A stretch of DNA of 64,000 nt from positions 186,001 to 250,000 of the forward strand of contig CAWEIU010000001.1 in the NCBI GenBank assembly GCA_963809245.1. The letters are read 5' to 3'. Shown in pieces: positions 55,687 through 64,000 of this stretch. A program made the translations under genes and the position numbers. How positions within the stretch are numbered: the first letter of the stretch is position 1; the number at the start of each line of letters is the position of its first letter. The notes under the pieces were generated by a model. That model ran no database searches. It was not told the DNA's origin and worked only from the letters and a program-made list of their open reading frames with translations. Source of the stretch: Roseiarcus sp963809245. Its GTDB lineage: Bacteria; Pseudomonadota; Alphaproteobacteria; Rhizobiales; Beijerinckiaceae.

Positions 55687-56826
55687 ATGTCCGACAATTC
55701 CCGCTTCATGAGCCGGTCCGAACTGCTGGGCCTCGCCGTCCTTGCGCTGCTTCTCGTCGTCGTCCTGCCGCTGACGCTGGATGTCTTCCGCCTCAATCTG
55801 GTCGCCAAGTACCTGACCTATTCCTTCGTCGCGATCGGTCTGGTGTTGTGTTGGGGCTACGGCGGCATTCTGAGCCTGGGGCAGGGCGTGTTTTTCGGCC
55901 TCGGCGGCTATTGCATGGCGATGTTCCTGAAGCTGGAAGCCTCGAGCGTCGCCAACACCAAGATCCAATCCACCCCCGGCATTCCCGACTTCATGGACTG
56001 GAATCAGATCACCGCGCTGCCGTTCTTCTGGCAACCGTTCCATAGCCTCGCCTTTGCGATCGTTGCGGTCCTCGTGTTGCCGGCGATTTTCGCCTTCGTC
56101 GTCGGCGCTGCGATGTTCAAACGGCGCGTCGGCGGGGTTTATTTCGCCATCATCACCCAGGCGATCGCCGCGATCCTGACCATCCTGATCGTCGGCCAGC
56201 AGGGCTACACCGGCGGCATCAACGGGATCACCGATCTGCGCACGTTGAAGGGCTGGGACATCCGCACCGATCACGCAAAATTCGTTCTTTATTTCGTCGA
56301 GGTCGCCTGCCTGTTCGCCTGCATCTTCGCGGCGCAATTCATCCGCCACTCGAAGCTGGGGCGCATCCTGCTCGCGATGCGCGACAAGGAGGACCGGGTG
56401 CGCTTCTCGGGATACAGCGTCGCGGATTTCAAGATTTTCGCATTCTGCGCGGCGGCGGTCTTCGCAGCGATCGGCGGCGCGATGTTCACGCTGCAGGTCG
56501 GTTTCATGTCGCCGTCGTTCGTCGGCATCGTGCCCTCGATCGAAATGGTGATCTACGCTGCGGTGGGCGGGCGCCAATCGATCCTCGGAGCGATCTACGG
56601 CACGCTGATCGTCAACGCGGCGAAAACGAGCTTCTCCGAGTCGTTCCCCCAGGTGTGGTTGCTCGGCCTGGGCGCGCTGTTCATCGCCGTCGTGCTCGCC
56701 TTCCCCAACGGCCTCGCCGGCGTCTGGCGCGATTACGTTCAGCCCCAATTGGATCGTCTGTCGGCCTCAGGCAAATCCAAGCCGGCTGACGAACCGGAAG
56801 TCGCCGACAACGTCCCGGCCGAGTGA
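55687..56826 (+). CDS. Urea/short-chain amide ABC transporter permease (LivM/UrtC type)
   Basis: 379 residues with about 9-10 membrane segments. Family blocks are 'VLCWGYGGILSLGQGVFFGLGGYCMAM' (residues about 55-82), 'TGGINGITDL', 'LLAMRDKEDRVRFSGY' and 'AFPNGLAGVWRDYV'. It starts 14 bp after the other permease gene, with aggaagaggcaacc as ribosome binding site, and pairs with it to form the membrane channel. Confidence 0.9.
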   Translation: MSDNSRFMSRSELLGLAVLALLLVVVLPLTLDVFRLNLVAKYLTYSFVAIGLVLCWGYGGILSLGQGVFFGLGGYCMAMFLKLEASSVANTKIQSTPGIPDFMDWNQITALPFFWQPFHSLAFAIVAVLVLPAIFAFVVGAAMFKRRVGGVYFAIITQAIAAILTILIVGQQGYTGGINGITDLRTLKGWDIRTDHAKFVLYFVEVACLFACIFAAQFIRHSKLGRILLAMRDKEDRVRFSGYSVADFKIFAFCAAAVFAAIGGAMFTLQVGFMSPSFVGIVPSIEMVIYAAVGGRQSILGAIYGTLIVNAAKTSFSESFPQVWLLGLGALFIAVVLAFPNGLAGVWRDYVQPQLDRLSASGKSKPADEPEVADNVPAE

Positions 56827-56836
56827 GGAGCGCATC

Positions 56837-57592
56837 ATGATCATCGGCTCGCAACCCAAGGACTTTCTGCTCGCGGTCGAAGGGCTCACGGTGTCGTTCG
56901 ACGGGTTCAAGGCCGTCAACGATCTCTCGTTCTACGTCGACGACAATGAAATCCGCGTCATCATCGGCCCCAACGGGGCGGGCAAGACCACGGTGCTCGA
57001 TCTCATCTGCGGCAAGACGAAGGCGACCTCGGGCTCGATCCGCTTTCGCGGCAAGGAATTGACCAGGCTCAAGGAGGACCAGATCGTTCACGCCGGGGTC
57101 GGGCGCAAGTTTCAGAACCCGTCGATCTACGAGGACCTGACGGTGTTCGAGAATCTGGAGATCTCCTTCCCGCGTGGGCGCTCGGTGTTCGGCGCTCTTA
57201 CTTTCCAGCGCGACGCAGCCGTCAAGGAGCGCGTGCAGGAGATCGCCGAAATGGTGTTTCTCGCCGACAGGCTCGACATGAGCGCCGGCCTGCTGAGCCA
57301 CGGCCAGAAGCAATGGCTTGAGATCGGCATGCTGCTGATCCAGGATCCCGATCTCCTGATGCTCGACGAACCTGTGGCGGGCATGAGCGTCAGCGAGCGC
57401 GTCAAAACCGCCGAGTTGCTCAATCGCATCATCAAGGGACGCTCGGTGCTGGTCATCGAGCACGACATGAAGTTCGTCGAGGACATCGCGCACAAAGTGA
57501 CTGTCCTGCACCAGGGGCAAGTGCTTGCGGAAGGGTCGATGAACGCCGTCAAGACCAATCCCAAGGTGGTCGAAGTTTATTTGGGACACTGA
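56837..57592 (+). CDS. Urea/short-chain amide ABC transporter ATPase (LivG/UrtD type)
   Basis: 251 residues. Walker A 'IGPNGAGKTTVLDLICG', the Q-loop region 'GVGRKFQNPSIYEDLTVFEN' region, signature-like 'LLSHGQKQWLEIGMLL' (Ser-His-Gly-Gln in place of SGGQ, usual for UrtD), Walker B 'LLMLDEPVAGMS' and 'VIEHDMKFVEDIA'. It follows the permease gene by 10 bp and is followed by its partner ATPase. Confidence 0.92.
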   Translation: MIIGSQPKDFLLAVEGLTVSFDGFKAVNDLSFYVDDNEIRVIIGPNGAGKTTVLDLICGKTKATSGSIRFRGKELTRLKEDQIVHAGVGRKFQNPSIYEDLTVFENLEISFPRGRSVFGALTFQRDAAVKERVQEIAEMVFLADRLDMSAGLLSHGQKQWLEIGMLLIQDPDLLMLDEPVAGMSVSERVKTAELLNRIIKGRSVLVIEHDMKFVEDIAHKVTVLHQGQVLAEGSMNAVKTNPKVVEVYLGH

Positions 57593-57602
57593 GGGACGCG
57601 CC

Positions 57603-58292
57603 ATGTTCGCAATTTCGGATCTGCATGTCGCCTACGCCCAGAGCGAGGTGCTCCACGGCCTCAACGTCTCCGTTGCGCCCAACGAGATCGTCGCCGTCAT
57701 GGGGCGCAACGGCATGGGCAAGACCACGCTGATGAAATCGCTGATGGGCATCGTGCCGGCGCGTCGCGGCTCGGTGAGCCTGGAGGGCGCCGAACTTACC
57801 CAGCTCAAGAGCTATCAGCGGGTCGCCCGCGGCCTCGCCTATGTCCCGCAGGGCCGCATGATCTTCTCCAACATGACGGTGCAGGAGAACATCGAGACCG
57901 GCCTCGTCGCCTCGGGCGAGAAAAAGGTCCCCGCCGACATCTACGAGCTCTTCCCCGTCCTGCTCGAGATGAAGGGGCGGCGCGGGGGCAATCTGTCGGG
58001 CGGGCAGCAGCAGCAGCTAGCCATCGCCAGGGCGTTGGCGACCAAGCCGAAGGTGTTGCTGCTCGACGAGCCGACGGAGGGGATTCAGCCTTCGATCATT
58101 CGCGAGATGGCCCGCACGCTCAAGCGCATCCGCGACGCGCGCGGACTGTCGATCATCGTCTCCGAGCAGGTTCTGAGCTTCGCGCTCGACGTCGCCGACC
58201 GTGTGCTGGTCATCGAGAACGGCGAGATCGTGCGCGACCACGCGCGGGCGGGCGTCGATGAGGCGGCGATCGCGAAATATCTGTCGGTTTGA
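57603..58292 (+). CDS. Urea/short-chain amide ABC transporter ATPase (LivF/UrtE type)
   Basis: 229 residues. Walker A 'MGRNGMGKTTLMKSLMG', 'GLAYVPQGRMIFSNMTVQEN', signature 'NLSGGQQQQLAIARAL' and Walker B 'VLLLDEPTEGIQP'. It completes the five-gene transporter and is followed directly by formamidase. Confidence 0.92.
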   Translation: MFAISDLHVAYAQSEVLHGLNVSVAPNEIVAVMGRNGMGKTTLMKSLMGIVPARRGSVSLEGAELTQLKSYQRVARGLAYVPQGRMIFSNMTVQENIETGLVASGEKKVPADIYELFPVLLEMKGRRGGNLSGGQQQQLAIARALATKPKVLLLDEPTEGIQPSIIREMARTLKRIRDARGLSIIVSEQVLSFALDVADRVLVIENGEIVRDHARAGVDEAAIAKYLSV

Positions 58293-58324
58293 GCCCGAAT
58301 TTACTCTCAAAAAAGGAGCATGAG

Positions 58325-59554
58325 ATGCCGGAAACTCTGATCAAGGTCGACCTGTCGAAGTCGGCCTATGACAACGACATGGTCCACAATCGCTGGCACC
58401 CCGATATTCCAATGGTCGCCAAGGTGAAACCGGGTGACGATTTCATCATCGAGACCTACGACTGGACGGGCGGCTACGTCAAAAACAACAATTCCGCCGA
58501 CGACGTGCGCGACGTCGATCTGTCGACGGTGCACTTCCTGAGCGGACCGATCGAAGTCGAAGGCGCCGAACCCGGCGACCTCTTGGTCGTCGATCTGCTC
58601 GATATCGGTCCGGTCAAGGAAAGCCTGTGGGGCTTCAACGGCTTCTTCTCGAAGCAGAATGGCGGCGGCTTTCTGACCGACCATTTCCCGCACGCCCAGA
58701 AGTCGATCTGGGACTTCCACGGGCTCTTCACGCGCTCGCGCCACATCCCGGGCGTCGAATACGCCGGATTGATCCATCCCGGCCTGATCGGCTGTCTACC
58801 CGATCAGAAGATGCTGGACACGTGGAACGAGCGCGAGCGCGGCTTGATCGCGACCGACCCCGATCGGGTTCCTGGACTCGCCAACCCGCCGCTCGCCCGA
58901 ACCGCCCACGCCGGCCGCGCCAAGGGCGACGCCAAGGCCAAGATCTCCAGCGAGGGCGCGCGCACCGTGCCGCCGCGTGAGCACGGCGGCAATTGCGACA
59001 TCAAGGATTTGTCGCGCGGATCGAAGATCTACTTCCCCGTCTACGTGAAGGGCGCGGGCCTCTCCATGGGCGATCTGCACTTCAGTCAGGGCGACGGCGA
59101 GATCACCTTCTGCGGCGCCATCGAGATGGCGGGCTGGCTGCACGTCAAGGTCGGCCTGATCAAGCAGGGCGTCGCCAAATACGGGATCAAGAACCCGATC
59201 TTCCGGCCCTCGCCGATCACCCCGAATTACAAGGACTACCTGATCTTCGAGGGCATTTCGGTCGACGAGGCTGGCAAGCAGCACTATCTCGACGTCCAGG
59301 TCGCCTATCGCCAGGCGTGCCTGAACGCGATCGAATATCTCAAGAAGTTCGGCTATTCCGGCGCGCAGGCCTATTCGATCCTGGGCACGGCGCCGGTGCA
59401 GGGCCACATCAGCGGCGTGGTCGATGTTCCCAACGCCTGCGCGACGCTGTACTTGCCGACCGAGATCTTCGATTTCGACATCATGCCCAATGCGGCGGGA
59501 CCGACCAAGATCATCACCGGCGGCGTCGACATGCCGCTCTCGCTCGATCTCTGA
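58325..59554 (+). CDS. fmdA: Formamidase
   Basis: 409 residues, the standard length of FmdA/AmdA acetamidase-formamidase enzymes, which hydrolyse formamide to formate and ammonia. Family blocks are 'NRWHPDIPMVAKVKPGDDF', 'GPIEVEGAEPGDLLVVDLLDI', 'RHIPGVEYAGLIHPGLIGC' and 'LHFSQGDGEITFCGAIEMAG'. ATG 58325 follows aaaaggagcatg, and the family's normal N-terminus follows. Close linkage to the transporter shows that uptake and hydrolysis form one pathway giving nitrogen and formate. Confidence 0.93.
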   Translation: MPETLIKVDLSKSAYDNDMVHNRWHPDIPMVAKVKPGDDFIIETYDWTGGYVKNNNSADDVRDVDLSTVHFLSGPIEVEGAEPGDLLVVDLLDIGPVKESLWGFNGFFSKQNGGGFLTDHFPHAQKSIWDFHGLFTRSRHIPGVEYAGLIHPGLIGCLPDQKMLDTWNERERGLIATDPDRVPGLANPPLARTAHAGRAKGDAKAKISSEGARTVPPREHGGNCDIKDLSRGSKIYFPVYVKGAGLSMGDLHFSQGDGEITFCGAIEMAGWLHVKVGLIKQGVAKYGIKNPIFRPSPITPNYKDYLIFEGISVDEAGKQHYLDVQVAYRQACLNAIEYLKKFGYSGAQAYSILGTAPVQGHISGVVDVPNACATLYLPTEIFDFDIMPNAAGPTKIITGGVDMPLSLDL

Positions 59555-59561
59555 TCGCAGA

Positions 59562-59590
59562 TCGGGGCGGCGGCGCGATCGCCGCCCCGA
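59562..59590 (+). terminator. Stable hairpin between fmdA and fmdB
   Basis: Perfect 11-bp arms tcggggcggcg (59562-59572) and cgccgccccga (59580-59590) enclose a 7-nt loop, starting 7 bp after the fmdA stop. It could end or weaken transcription before fmdB, or protect the fmdA message. There is no T run. Confidence 0.5.
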
Positions 59591-59619
59591 AACACTGTCA
59601 CCTCTCGGAGAGAGTCTCG

Positions 59620-59961
59620 ATGCCGGTCTATGATTATCTCTGCGACGAATGCGGGCCGTTCACCGAAATCCGACCGATGTCGGAATTCGACAGCCCGTGT
59701 GAATGCCCAGGCTGCGCGATCGCGGCGCCGAGGGCGATCCTGACCGCGCCCCATTTCGCCTGCATGCCCGCGACGACGCGCAATGCCTACGCGGTCAACG
59801 AACGCAGCCGTCACGAGCCCAAGACGCTCGATCAATACAAGGCTTCGCATGGCCCCGGCTGCGGTTGCTGCTCGGGCAAGAAGCCCTCGCGCATGGCGAC
59901 GAAAACGAAGAGCGGCGCGAAGGGATTTCCGACGGCGCGCCCGTGGATGATCAGCCACTAG
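59620..59961 (+). CDS. fmdB: FmdB-type zinc-ribbon protein
   Basis: 113 residues. The N-terminal zinc ribbon has 'YLCDECGPFTEI' and 'CECPGC' (two Cys pairs), and a further Cys cluster lies at 'GPGCGCCSGKK'. FmdB was proposed to regulate amidase expression in methylotrophs and is regularly found next to fmdA. The C-terminus is Lys/Arg-rich. ATG 59620 follows gagagagtctcg. Confidence 0.85.
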   Translation: MPVYDYLCDECGPFTEIRPMSEFDSPCECPGCAIAAPRAILTAPHFACMPATTRNAYAVNERSRHEPKTLDQYKASHGPGCGCCSGKKPSRMATKTKSGAKGFPTARPWMISH

Positions 59962-60088
59962 CCGCTTGGCCCTCGCGCCTCGCCGAACTCAAGGTCAGTC
60001 ACACCGCAGGGCACTGAGGCGGCCCCGCGGAAGGTCGACTGCTGGCGCCGCCGCCGGCGCCGCCCAAAGCTGACGCTCGAGACGAACG

Positions 60089-61093
60089 CTATTTCGCCGC
60101 GTCTGTGTAGGCCTTGAAACCATAGCTCTCGAAGATCTTGAGCGCTTCGGGCGAGTGGATGAAGTCCAGCCAGCGTCTCGCGGCTTCCGGGTGGGGAGCG
60201 GCTTTCACCACTGCAGCCGCGTAGACGGCTGTCGTATTCTGCGCCGCGGGAATCTCCACGGCCTCAATCGGGTGGCCGGCCTGCTCCTGGAATATGACCT
60301 CCGACTGCCAGGTCACGCCGGCTTGCGCCTTGCCCTGCATGAGCCAGAGCGGCGTCTGACGGTGGTGGATGTGCGTCAGCTCAGTCGTGCCGTCGCTCAC
60401 TTTCGTCTGATAGACAGTGGTGACGAGCGCTTCGCCGCCCACTTTCGCCAGCGACGCCTTGATCTGCCGGGCGATGCCCTCGAACTCGGGGTTAGGCATC
60501 GCCAGCTTGACATCGGGACGGCCGAGATCCGCGAGGCTCGCGATGTGCGCCGGGTTGCCCTTGGGCGTCATGATCGCCAGCACATTGGTGACATAGGGAA
60601 CGGCGGGGCCGGAGAGCAGACCGGCGTCGATTTGCTTATTCACCGCCGCGAGCCCCGCCAGATAGACGTCCGGCTTCACCGTCCAAGTCATGTTGCCGAC
60701 CGTGACCCTGCCGCCCGCCTGGATTTGGCGGACCAGCAGGCCCGGCGGTATCGTTTCCCAATAAAGATGACCCTTGTACTCCGGATATTTGGCCTCAAAC
60801 GCCGCGACCAGGGGAGCCATCGCGAAGAAATAATTGCCGCCGACGTAGAGCGACAGCGCTGGATTGGTCGGGTCGCCGTGAAAGTCGGCGAGATTGTCGG
60901 CGTCCGGAACGGTGAATTCGAAGCCCCGAGGCTGGGCATCGTTGTTTCGACCATCCTGCCAGGGCGGAAAGACGGAGGTCGCATCCTGGCCGTGGGTCGG
61001 GGCTGCCGGCGCCTGAGCAAGCGCCGGCGTCGCAGAAATCAGCACGGCGGCTGAGATGAGCATCCCGAGCCTGAGGGAAAGTGAAGTGCGCAT
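60089..61093 (-). CDS. ModA-like periplasmic substrate-binding protein, orphan
   Basis: 334 residues. It has a signal peptide ('LGMLISAAVLISATPALAQA', cleavage near residue 27). The mature protein has an extracellular binding fold of the ModA/sulfate-binding type ('LSLYVGGNYFFAMAPLVAAFE', 'VTNVLAIMTPKGNPAHI', 'LADLGRPDVKLAMPNPEFEGIA' region). There is no permease or ATPase gene beside it. It follows a DsrE-like gene by 20 bp, which suggests an oxyanion or sulfur-compound ligand, but that is inference. Confidence 0.7.
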   Translation of the reverse strand: MRTSLSLRLGMLISAAVLISATPALAQAPAAPTHGQDATSVFPPWQDGRNNDAQPRGFEFTVPDADNLADFHGDPTNPALSLYVGGNYFFAMAPLVAAFEAKYPEYKGHLYWETIPPGLLVRQIQAGGRVTVGNMTWTVKPDVYLAGLAAVNKQIDAGLLSGPAVPYVTNVLAIMTPKGNPAHIASLADLGRPDVKLAMPNPEFEGIARQIKASLAKVGGEALVTTVYQTKVSDGTTELTHIHHRQTPLWLMQGKAQAGVTWQSEVIFQEQAGHPIEAVEIPAAQNTTAVYAAAVVKAAPHPEAARRWLDFIHSPEALKIFESYGFKAYTDAAK

Positions 61094-61113
61094 CGGCCTG
61101 GTTTCCCTTCCGC

Positions 61114-61671
61114 TCAGAGCTGCAACAGGCTGTAGCCCTGATGCTCCAGCGTGGTGACCGTGGTGAGGGCGGACAGCGCGAGGGTGACGCTCTTGTCCAC
61201 CCAATCGTATTGGAACTCGTGCTCGGCGACCGCCTGGCCACAGACGGCGACGTCCACCCCGGCCTTTTTCAGTTCGGCGATCAGCTCGAGGTTCGGATTG
61301 GCAACGCCATAGGCGGTCCGATACTGCGCATCGTCCAGCACCAGCGGGGTCGCGGGGCCCGAGACGACTGCGACGAACTTCAAATGGTCGAGCGGCACGC
61401 CGGCAGCCGTATAGAGATTGACCGTGCGCGCGACATGATCGAGCGCCGTATTCACCGACGTCGGCGATTTCGCGGCCTGAGTGATCGAGAAGACGATCCG
61501 ATAGGTCTGGTCCGCCTGGGGGCGATAGCTGGCTTCAGGGAGATTATGGATCTTGCCGTAGCCGTGCACGGTCGGCGTGGTCCAAAAGCCGGCTGGCGCG
61601 TCCGCCGCCTGCACTGCTGACGAAAACGCCGCGATCGCGATCACGGCAAGAAGTTTGGGAATGACGCGCAT
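61114..61671 (-). CDS. DsrE-family protein, secreted
   Basis: 185 residues. A signal peptide ('LLAVIAIAAFSSAVQAA') is followed by a DsrE/DsrF-like fold ('YRIVFSITQAAKSPTSVNTALDHVARTVNLY' region; 'VAVVSGPATPLVL'; 'AGVDVAVCGQAVAEHEF'). The Cys in 'VAVCGQA' sits where sulfur-carrying DsrE proteins have their active cysteine. A periplasmic version is likely, and a role in sulfur relay is suggested by the DoxDA gene upstream but not proven. Confidence 0.78.
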   Translation of the reverse strand: MRVIPKLLAVIAIAAFSSAVQAADAPAGFWTTPTVHGYGKIHNLPEASYRPQADQTYRIVFSITQAAKSPTSVNTALDHVARTVNLYTAAGVPLDHLKFVAVVSGPATPLVLDDAQYRTAYGVANPNLELIAELKKAGVDVAVCGQAVAEHEFQYDWVDKSVTLALSALTTVTTLEHQGYSLLQL

Positions 61672-61925
61672 TGTAAATCTCCGTGGGGGGCGAAAGGATC
61701 GTGTCCTTAGCTTTTAGGTAGATCGCGGCGCTCACTAAAACCAATTCATCTTGCTGGGTGTTTCAATCGCGATTTCTGATTGGAGCGGGTGCTTCGAACT
61801 CGTTAGTGGCCTCGCGCCATAAGATGATGTTGGCGCGGCTCCGTAAGGTCGCCGCGAACACCGTTTCGCGATCCCGCCCTTGAGAGGCGAGATCGCGAAC
61901 GACGTCTCGAGCTTGACGGCCGGGT
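61672..61925. other. Gap between the DoxDA-like and DsrE-like genes
   Basis: 254 bp with no convincing gene. It is AT-richer near 61690-61790 than its surroundings, which would suit a promoter for the DsrE-like gene. No clear operator or terminator is seen. Confidence 0.4.
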
Positions 61926-63038
61926 CTATCGCTCCAGAGGAGCGGAGAAGGATTGGCCGTCGACGTCCGTCAGCTGCAGATAGGCGGCGCCCTGCGGCGC
62001 CCCCGAAGCGGATGGCGGCGGCAATGTAATCGTGGCGGCCGCGCCCATCGGAGCCCTGATGCCGAAGGGGCCAGGGCCGAACTTGTTATAGGCATAGTCA
62101 TTGACGAACGCCGTCTTCGGCATTGCCGAGAGCGCCGCCGTGTCCCAGTGGGCGACGGGCGTCCTGTGCGCGTCCAGCAGGCTCGCCGCCACCACATGGA
62201 CCGGGGCCTCCGGCGTCCCGGCGTCGAGATAGACGTGGAAGCTCACGCCGCCGTCGGAATCCAGGATCGTATGGGCGAGGCTCAGGTGGTGCTTGGTCGG
62301 GCTGACCGGGCCGCCGTGGAACGGGGTCACGACCGATCCGCGATAGTAGCTGTAGGTGGCGACGTTGAAGATGGCGACGAAGGCGAACAGCAGGAGGCCA
62401 AGCGTGCGGTAGCTCGGCAGCGACAAATCGAGCGGCGAGGCTCCCGACGCCCAGCGGAACCAGCCTTTCCCCGCAAGCCCCGGATTGCGCTGGGCGAGAT
62501 AGCTGTCGATCGAATAGGCGCCGGCGCCGCCCATGACCAGGGTCGCGCCCATGGCGAGATTGCACGCGGCCATCGTCCATTCGTCGATGCAGGTCGCGCC
62601 CTGCCAGCCGAACATCGCCATGAGCAAGACGGAGAAGCCCATCGAGACGAGCGCGGCGAAACGGGTCAGGAATCCCGTCATCAGCATGAGGCCGACGATC
62701 AGTTCGGCCGCGCTGAACAGGATGACGCCGGCATAGAGCAGCCAGAAGTGGGTCAGCATGTAGCTGATGACGTGGTCCGTGCCGAACAGGGCGCCCGGCA
62801 TGGCCGTCTGGAATTTGTTCGCCATCCAGGTCGTCGCGTTCGGGTCGAGCTTCGACGGCGCGTAGATGAAGCGGCGCGATCCGCCGCCCCAGTAGACGAA
62901 ACCCTGAATGAAGCGCACCGAGAGGAGCGCGAGGCCGGCCGCCCACCAGTCCCTGTGTCGCAGCGATGTGAGGCCTTCGGATGCGAGGCCTTCAGAAGCC
63001 GCGCGCTCCTTGTCGAGCTCAAAAGCGATGTGTGTCAT
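61926..63038 (-). CDS. DoxD-DoxA fusion (thiosulfate:quinone oxidoreductase-like)
   Basis: 370 residues. The N-terminal part (about 30-200) is DoxD-like, with several membrane segments and 'VRFIQGFVYWGGGSRRFIY' and 'KLDPNATTWMANKFQTAMPG' near its start. The C-terminal 150 residues resemble DoxA, an extracytoplasmic domain after another membrane segment ('GLLLFAFVAIFNVATYSYYRG'). DoxDA oxidises thiosulfate and passes electrons to quinone in archaea and some bacteria. Fused forms are known, but many bacterial relatives are untested. ATG 63038 follows taggagtaagac. Confidence 0.75.
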   Translation of the reverse strand: MTHIAFELDKERAASEGLASEGLTSLRHRDWWAAGLALLSVRFIQGFVYWGGGSRRFIYAPSKLDPNATTWMANKFQTAMPGALFGTDHVISYMLTHFWLLYAGVILFSAAELIVGLMLMTGFLTRFAALVSMGFSVLLMAMFGWQGATCIDEWTMAACNLAMGATLVMGGAGAYSIDSYLAQRNPGLAGKGWFRWASGASPLDLSLPSYRTLGLLLFAFVAIFNVATYSYYRGSVVTPFHGGPVSPTKHHLSLAHTILDSDGGVSFHVYLDAGTPEAPVHVVAASLLDAHRTPVAHWDTAALSAMPKTAFVNDYAYNKFGPGPFGIRAPMGAAATITLPPPSASGAPQGAAYLQLTDVDGQSFSAPLER

Positions 63039-63104
63039 GTCTTACTCCTATGCTTGACCGCTGCGAGAGTGCCGTCTGTCGCGGCGGCTAGTGGTGGTTT
63101 CTGG

Positions 63105-63932
63105 TCAGCCGACGAAGGCGCGCTCGATCACGAAATCGCCCGGATCGGCGTTGGAGCCCTCCCGCAGGCCGCCGGCTTCGAGCATGGCCGCGGCGTCACG
63201 GATCATTCCCATCGAGCCACACAGCATCACGCGGTCCGCGTCGGCGTCGAAGGATGCGCGCGGCAGGCCGAGATCGCGAAACAGGCTGCCGTCCGCGATC
63301 AACTCGGTCAGACGTCCTCGATGCACGAACGGCTCGCGGGTGACGCACGGATAGTAGGTCAGCCCGTCACGGACGAAATCACCCAAAAATTCGTCCGCAT
63401 GGAGGCCGTGCTCGAGGAGTTCACGATAGGCGAGGTCCTTTGTCAGCCGCACGCCGTGCGCGACGACGACGCGCTCGAACTGCTCGTAAGTCGCCGGATC
63501 CCTGATGATTGAGAGCCAGGGCGCCAATCCCGTGCCCGTGCCGAGCAAGAACAGATTCCGGCCGGAACGCAGCGTGTCGAGCACCAGCGTTCCCGTCGGC
63601 TTTTTGCCGAGCAGGATCTGGTCGCCTGGCTGGACGAGTTGCAACTGGGTGGTCAGCAAGCCGCCAGGCGCCTTGATCGAGAAGAATTCCAGTTCGTCCG
63701 CCCAGGCTGGGCTGGCGATCGAATAGGCGCGCATCACCGGCTTGCCGTCGATGGGTAGGCCGATCATGACGAATTCGCCGGAACGGAAGCGGAAGCTCGC
63801 AGGCCGCGTGATCGCGAAGCTGAAGTAGCCATCGGTCCAGTGTCGGACCCAGCGCACCGTCTCGACATGATGGACGCTGCTCGTCAGAGGTTGCGCAAGC
63901 AGACGCTCGGTGGCTCGGACGGATACATTCAT
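63105..63932 (-). CDS. Ferredoxin/flavodoxin-NADP reductase family protein
   Basis: 275 residues. The FAD-binding motif is 'MRAYSIASPAW' with 'GGLLTTQL', and the NADP motif is 'LLGTGTGLAPWLSIIRDP'. The end is 'SNADPGDFVIERAFVG', close to bacterial Fpr enzymes, which are somewhat shorter (about 257). It moves electrons between NADPH and ferredoxin or flavodoxin. It is upstream of the DoxDA-like gene on the same strand with a 66-bp gap. ATG 63932 is chosen; longer in-frame starts reach beyond 63980. Confidence 0.9.
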   Translation of the reverse strand: MNVSVRATERLLAQPLTSSVHHVETVRWVRHWTDGYFSFAITRPASFRFRSGEFVMIGLPIDGKPVMRAYSIASPAWADELEFFSIKAPGGLLTTQLQLVQPGDQILLGKKPTGTLVLDTLRSGRNLFLLGTGTGLAPWLSIIRDPATYEQFERVVVAHGVRLTKDLAYRELLEHGLHADEFLGDFVRDGLTYYPCVTREPFVHRGRLTELIADGSLFRDLGLPRASFDADADRVMLCGSMGMIRDAAAMLEAGGLREGSNADPGDFVIERAFVG

Positions 63933-64000
63933 GACATCACTCTTCCGCAATAGGGAGAAACGAGAACGCCGCGGGCCGGCGCCTACCAATCAGAGGCGCT

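Noticed and set aside
54379..56826. 815-residue protein covering both amide permease genes
   Set aside because: Only the part from 55687 is a permease. The first 435 residues are a shadow of the binding-protein end, the repeat and the other permease gene.

Overview
The window is GC-rich DNA (roughly two-thirds G+C by eye) from an alphaproteobacterium, most likely in the Hyphomicrobiales (Rhizobiales). The evidence is the recG - sdhE - mfd neighbourhood, an O2-dependent cobalamin pathway with CobG, CobN, CobE and CobW, a DUF2865 protein, and dispersed palindromic repeats of the type common in that order. There is no rRNA, tRNA, CRISPR array or prophage. Genes are dense, and many neighbours overlap by ATGA or GTGA.

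Layout. (1) 1-6.3 kb: the 3' part of tex, recG, a TPR membrane protein, a glutathionyl-hydroquinone reductase and a C13-like peptidase. Every gene here except the reductase needs frameshifts, and all the shifts go in the same direction. (2) 6.4-17.9 kb: a small membrane protein, sdhE-mfd, a secreted hypothetical protein, glutaminase, two MFS carriers, aroQ, an M29 aminopeptidase and a MarR regulator. (3) 18.1-32.3 kb: a cobalamin biosynthesis cluster read mainly on the minus strand from a cobalamin riboswitch (32114-32290): DUF1636, cobW, cobN, cobG, cobH, cobI, cobJ, cobL, cobE (frameshifted), cobM and cobB. cobK and cbiD are inserted on the plus strand. (4) 32.3-37.5 kb: two conserved hypothetical proteins and a copper-export unit, copZ-copA-cueR.

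(5) 37.6-47.2 kb, minus strand: an operon-like run of GntR/UTRA regulator, PfkB kinase, SIS protein, BtpA/SgcQ-like protein, BMP binding protein, ABC ATPase, two permeases and a nucleoside hydrolase. It looks like a complete uptake and breakdown route for a nucleoside or nucleoside-derived sugar whose chemistry cannot be read off directly. This is the best candidate here for an undescribed system. (6) 47.3-48.55 kb: an intact ISAs1-family element with a 10-bp target duplication, inserted just upstream of the operon in (5). (7) 48.8-60.0 kb: a formamide/urea-type module. A NarL-type response regulator and an NCS1-permease/hybrid histidine kinase fusion stand divergent from a branched-chain-type ABC transporter, formamidase (fmdA) and FmdB. 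(8) 60.1-63.9 kb, minus strand: a possible sulfur module with a ferredoxin reductase-like flavoprotein, a DoxD-DoxA fusion, a secreted DsrE-like protein and a ModA-like binding protein.

Four copies of a roughly 90-bp REP-like palindrome lie between genes. Three are in convergent gaps, and one separates the amide-binding protein gene from its permease gene. All calls rest on reading the sequence and knowledge of families; no database search was run.
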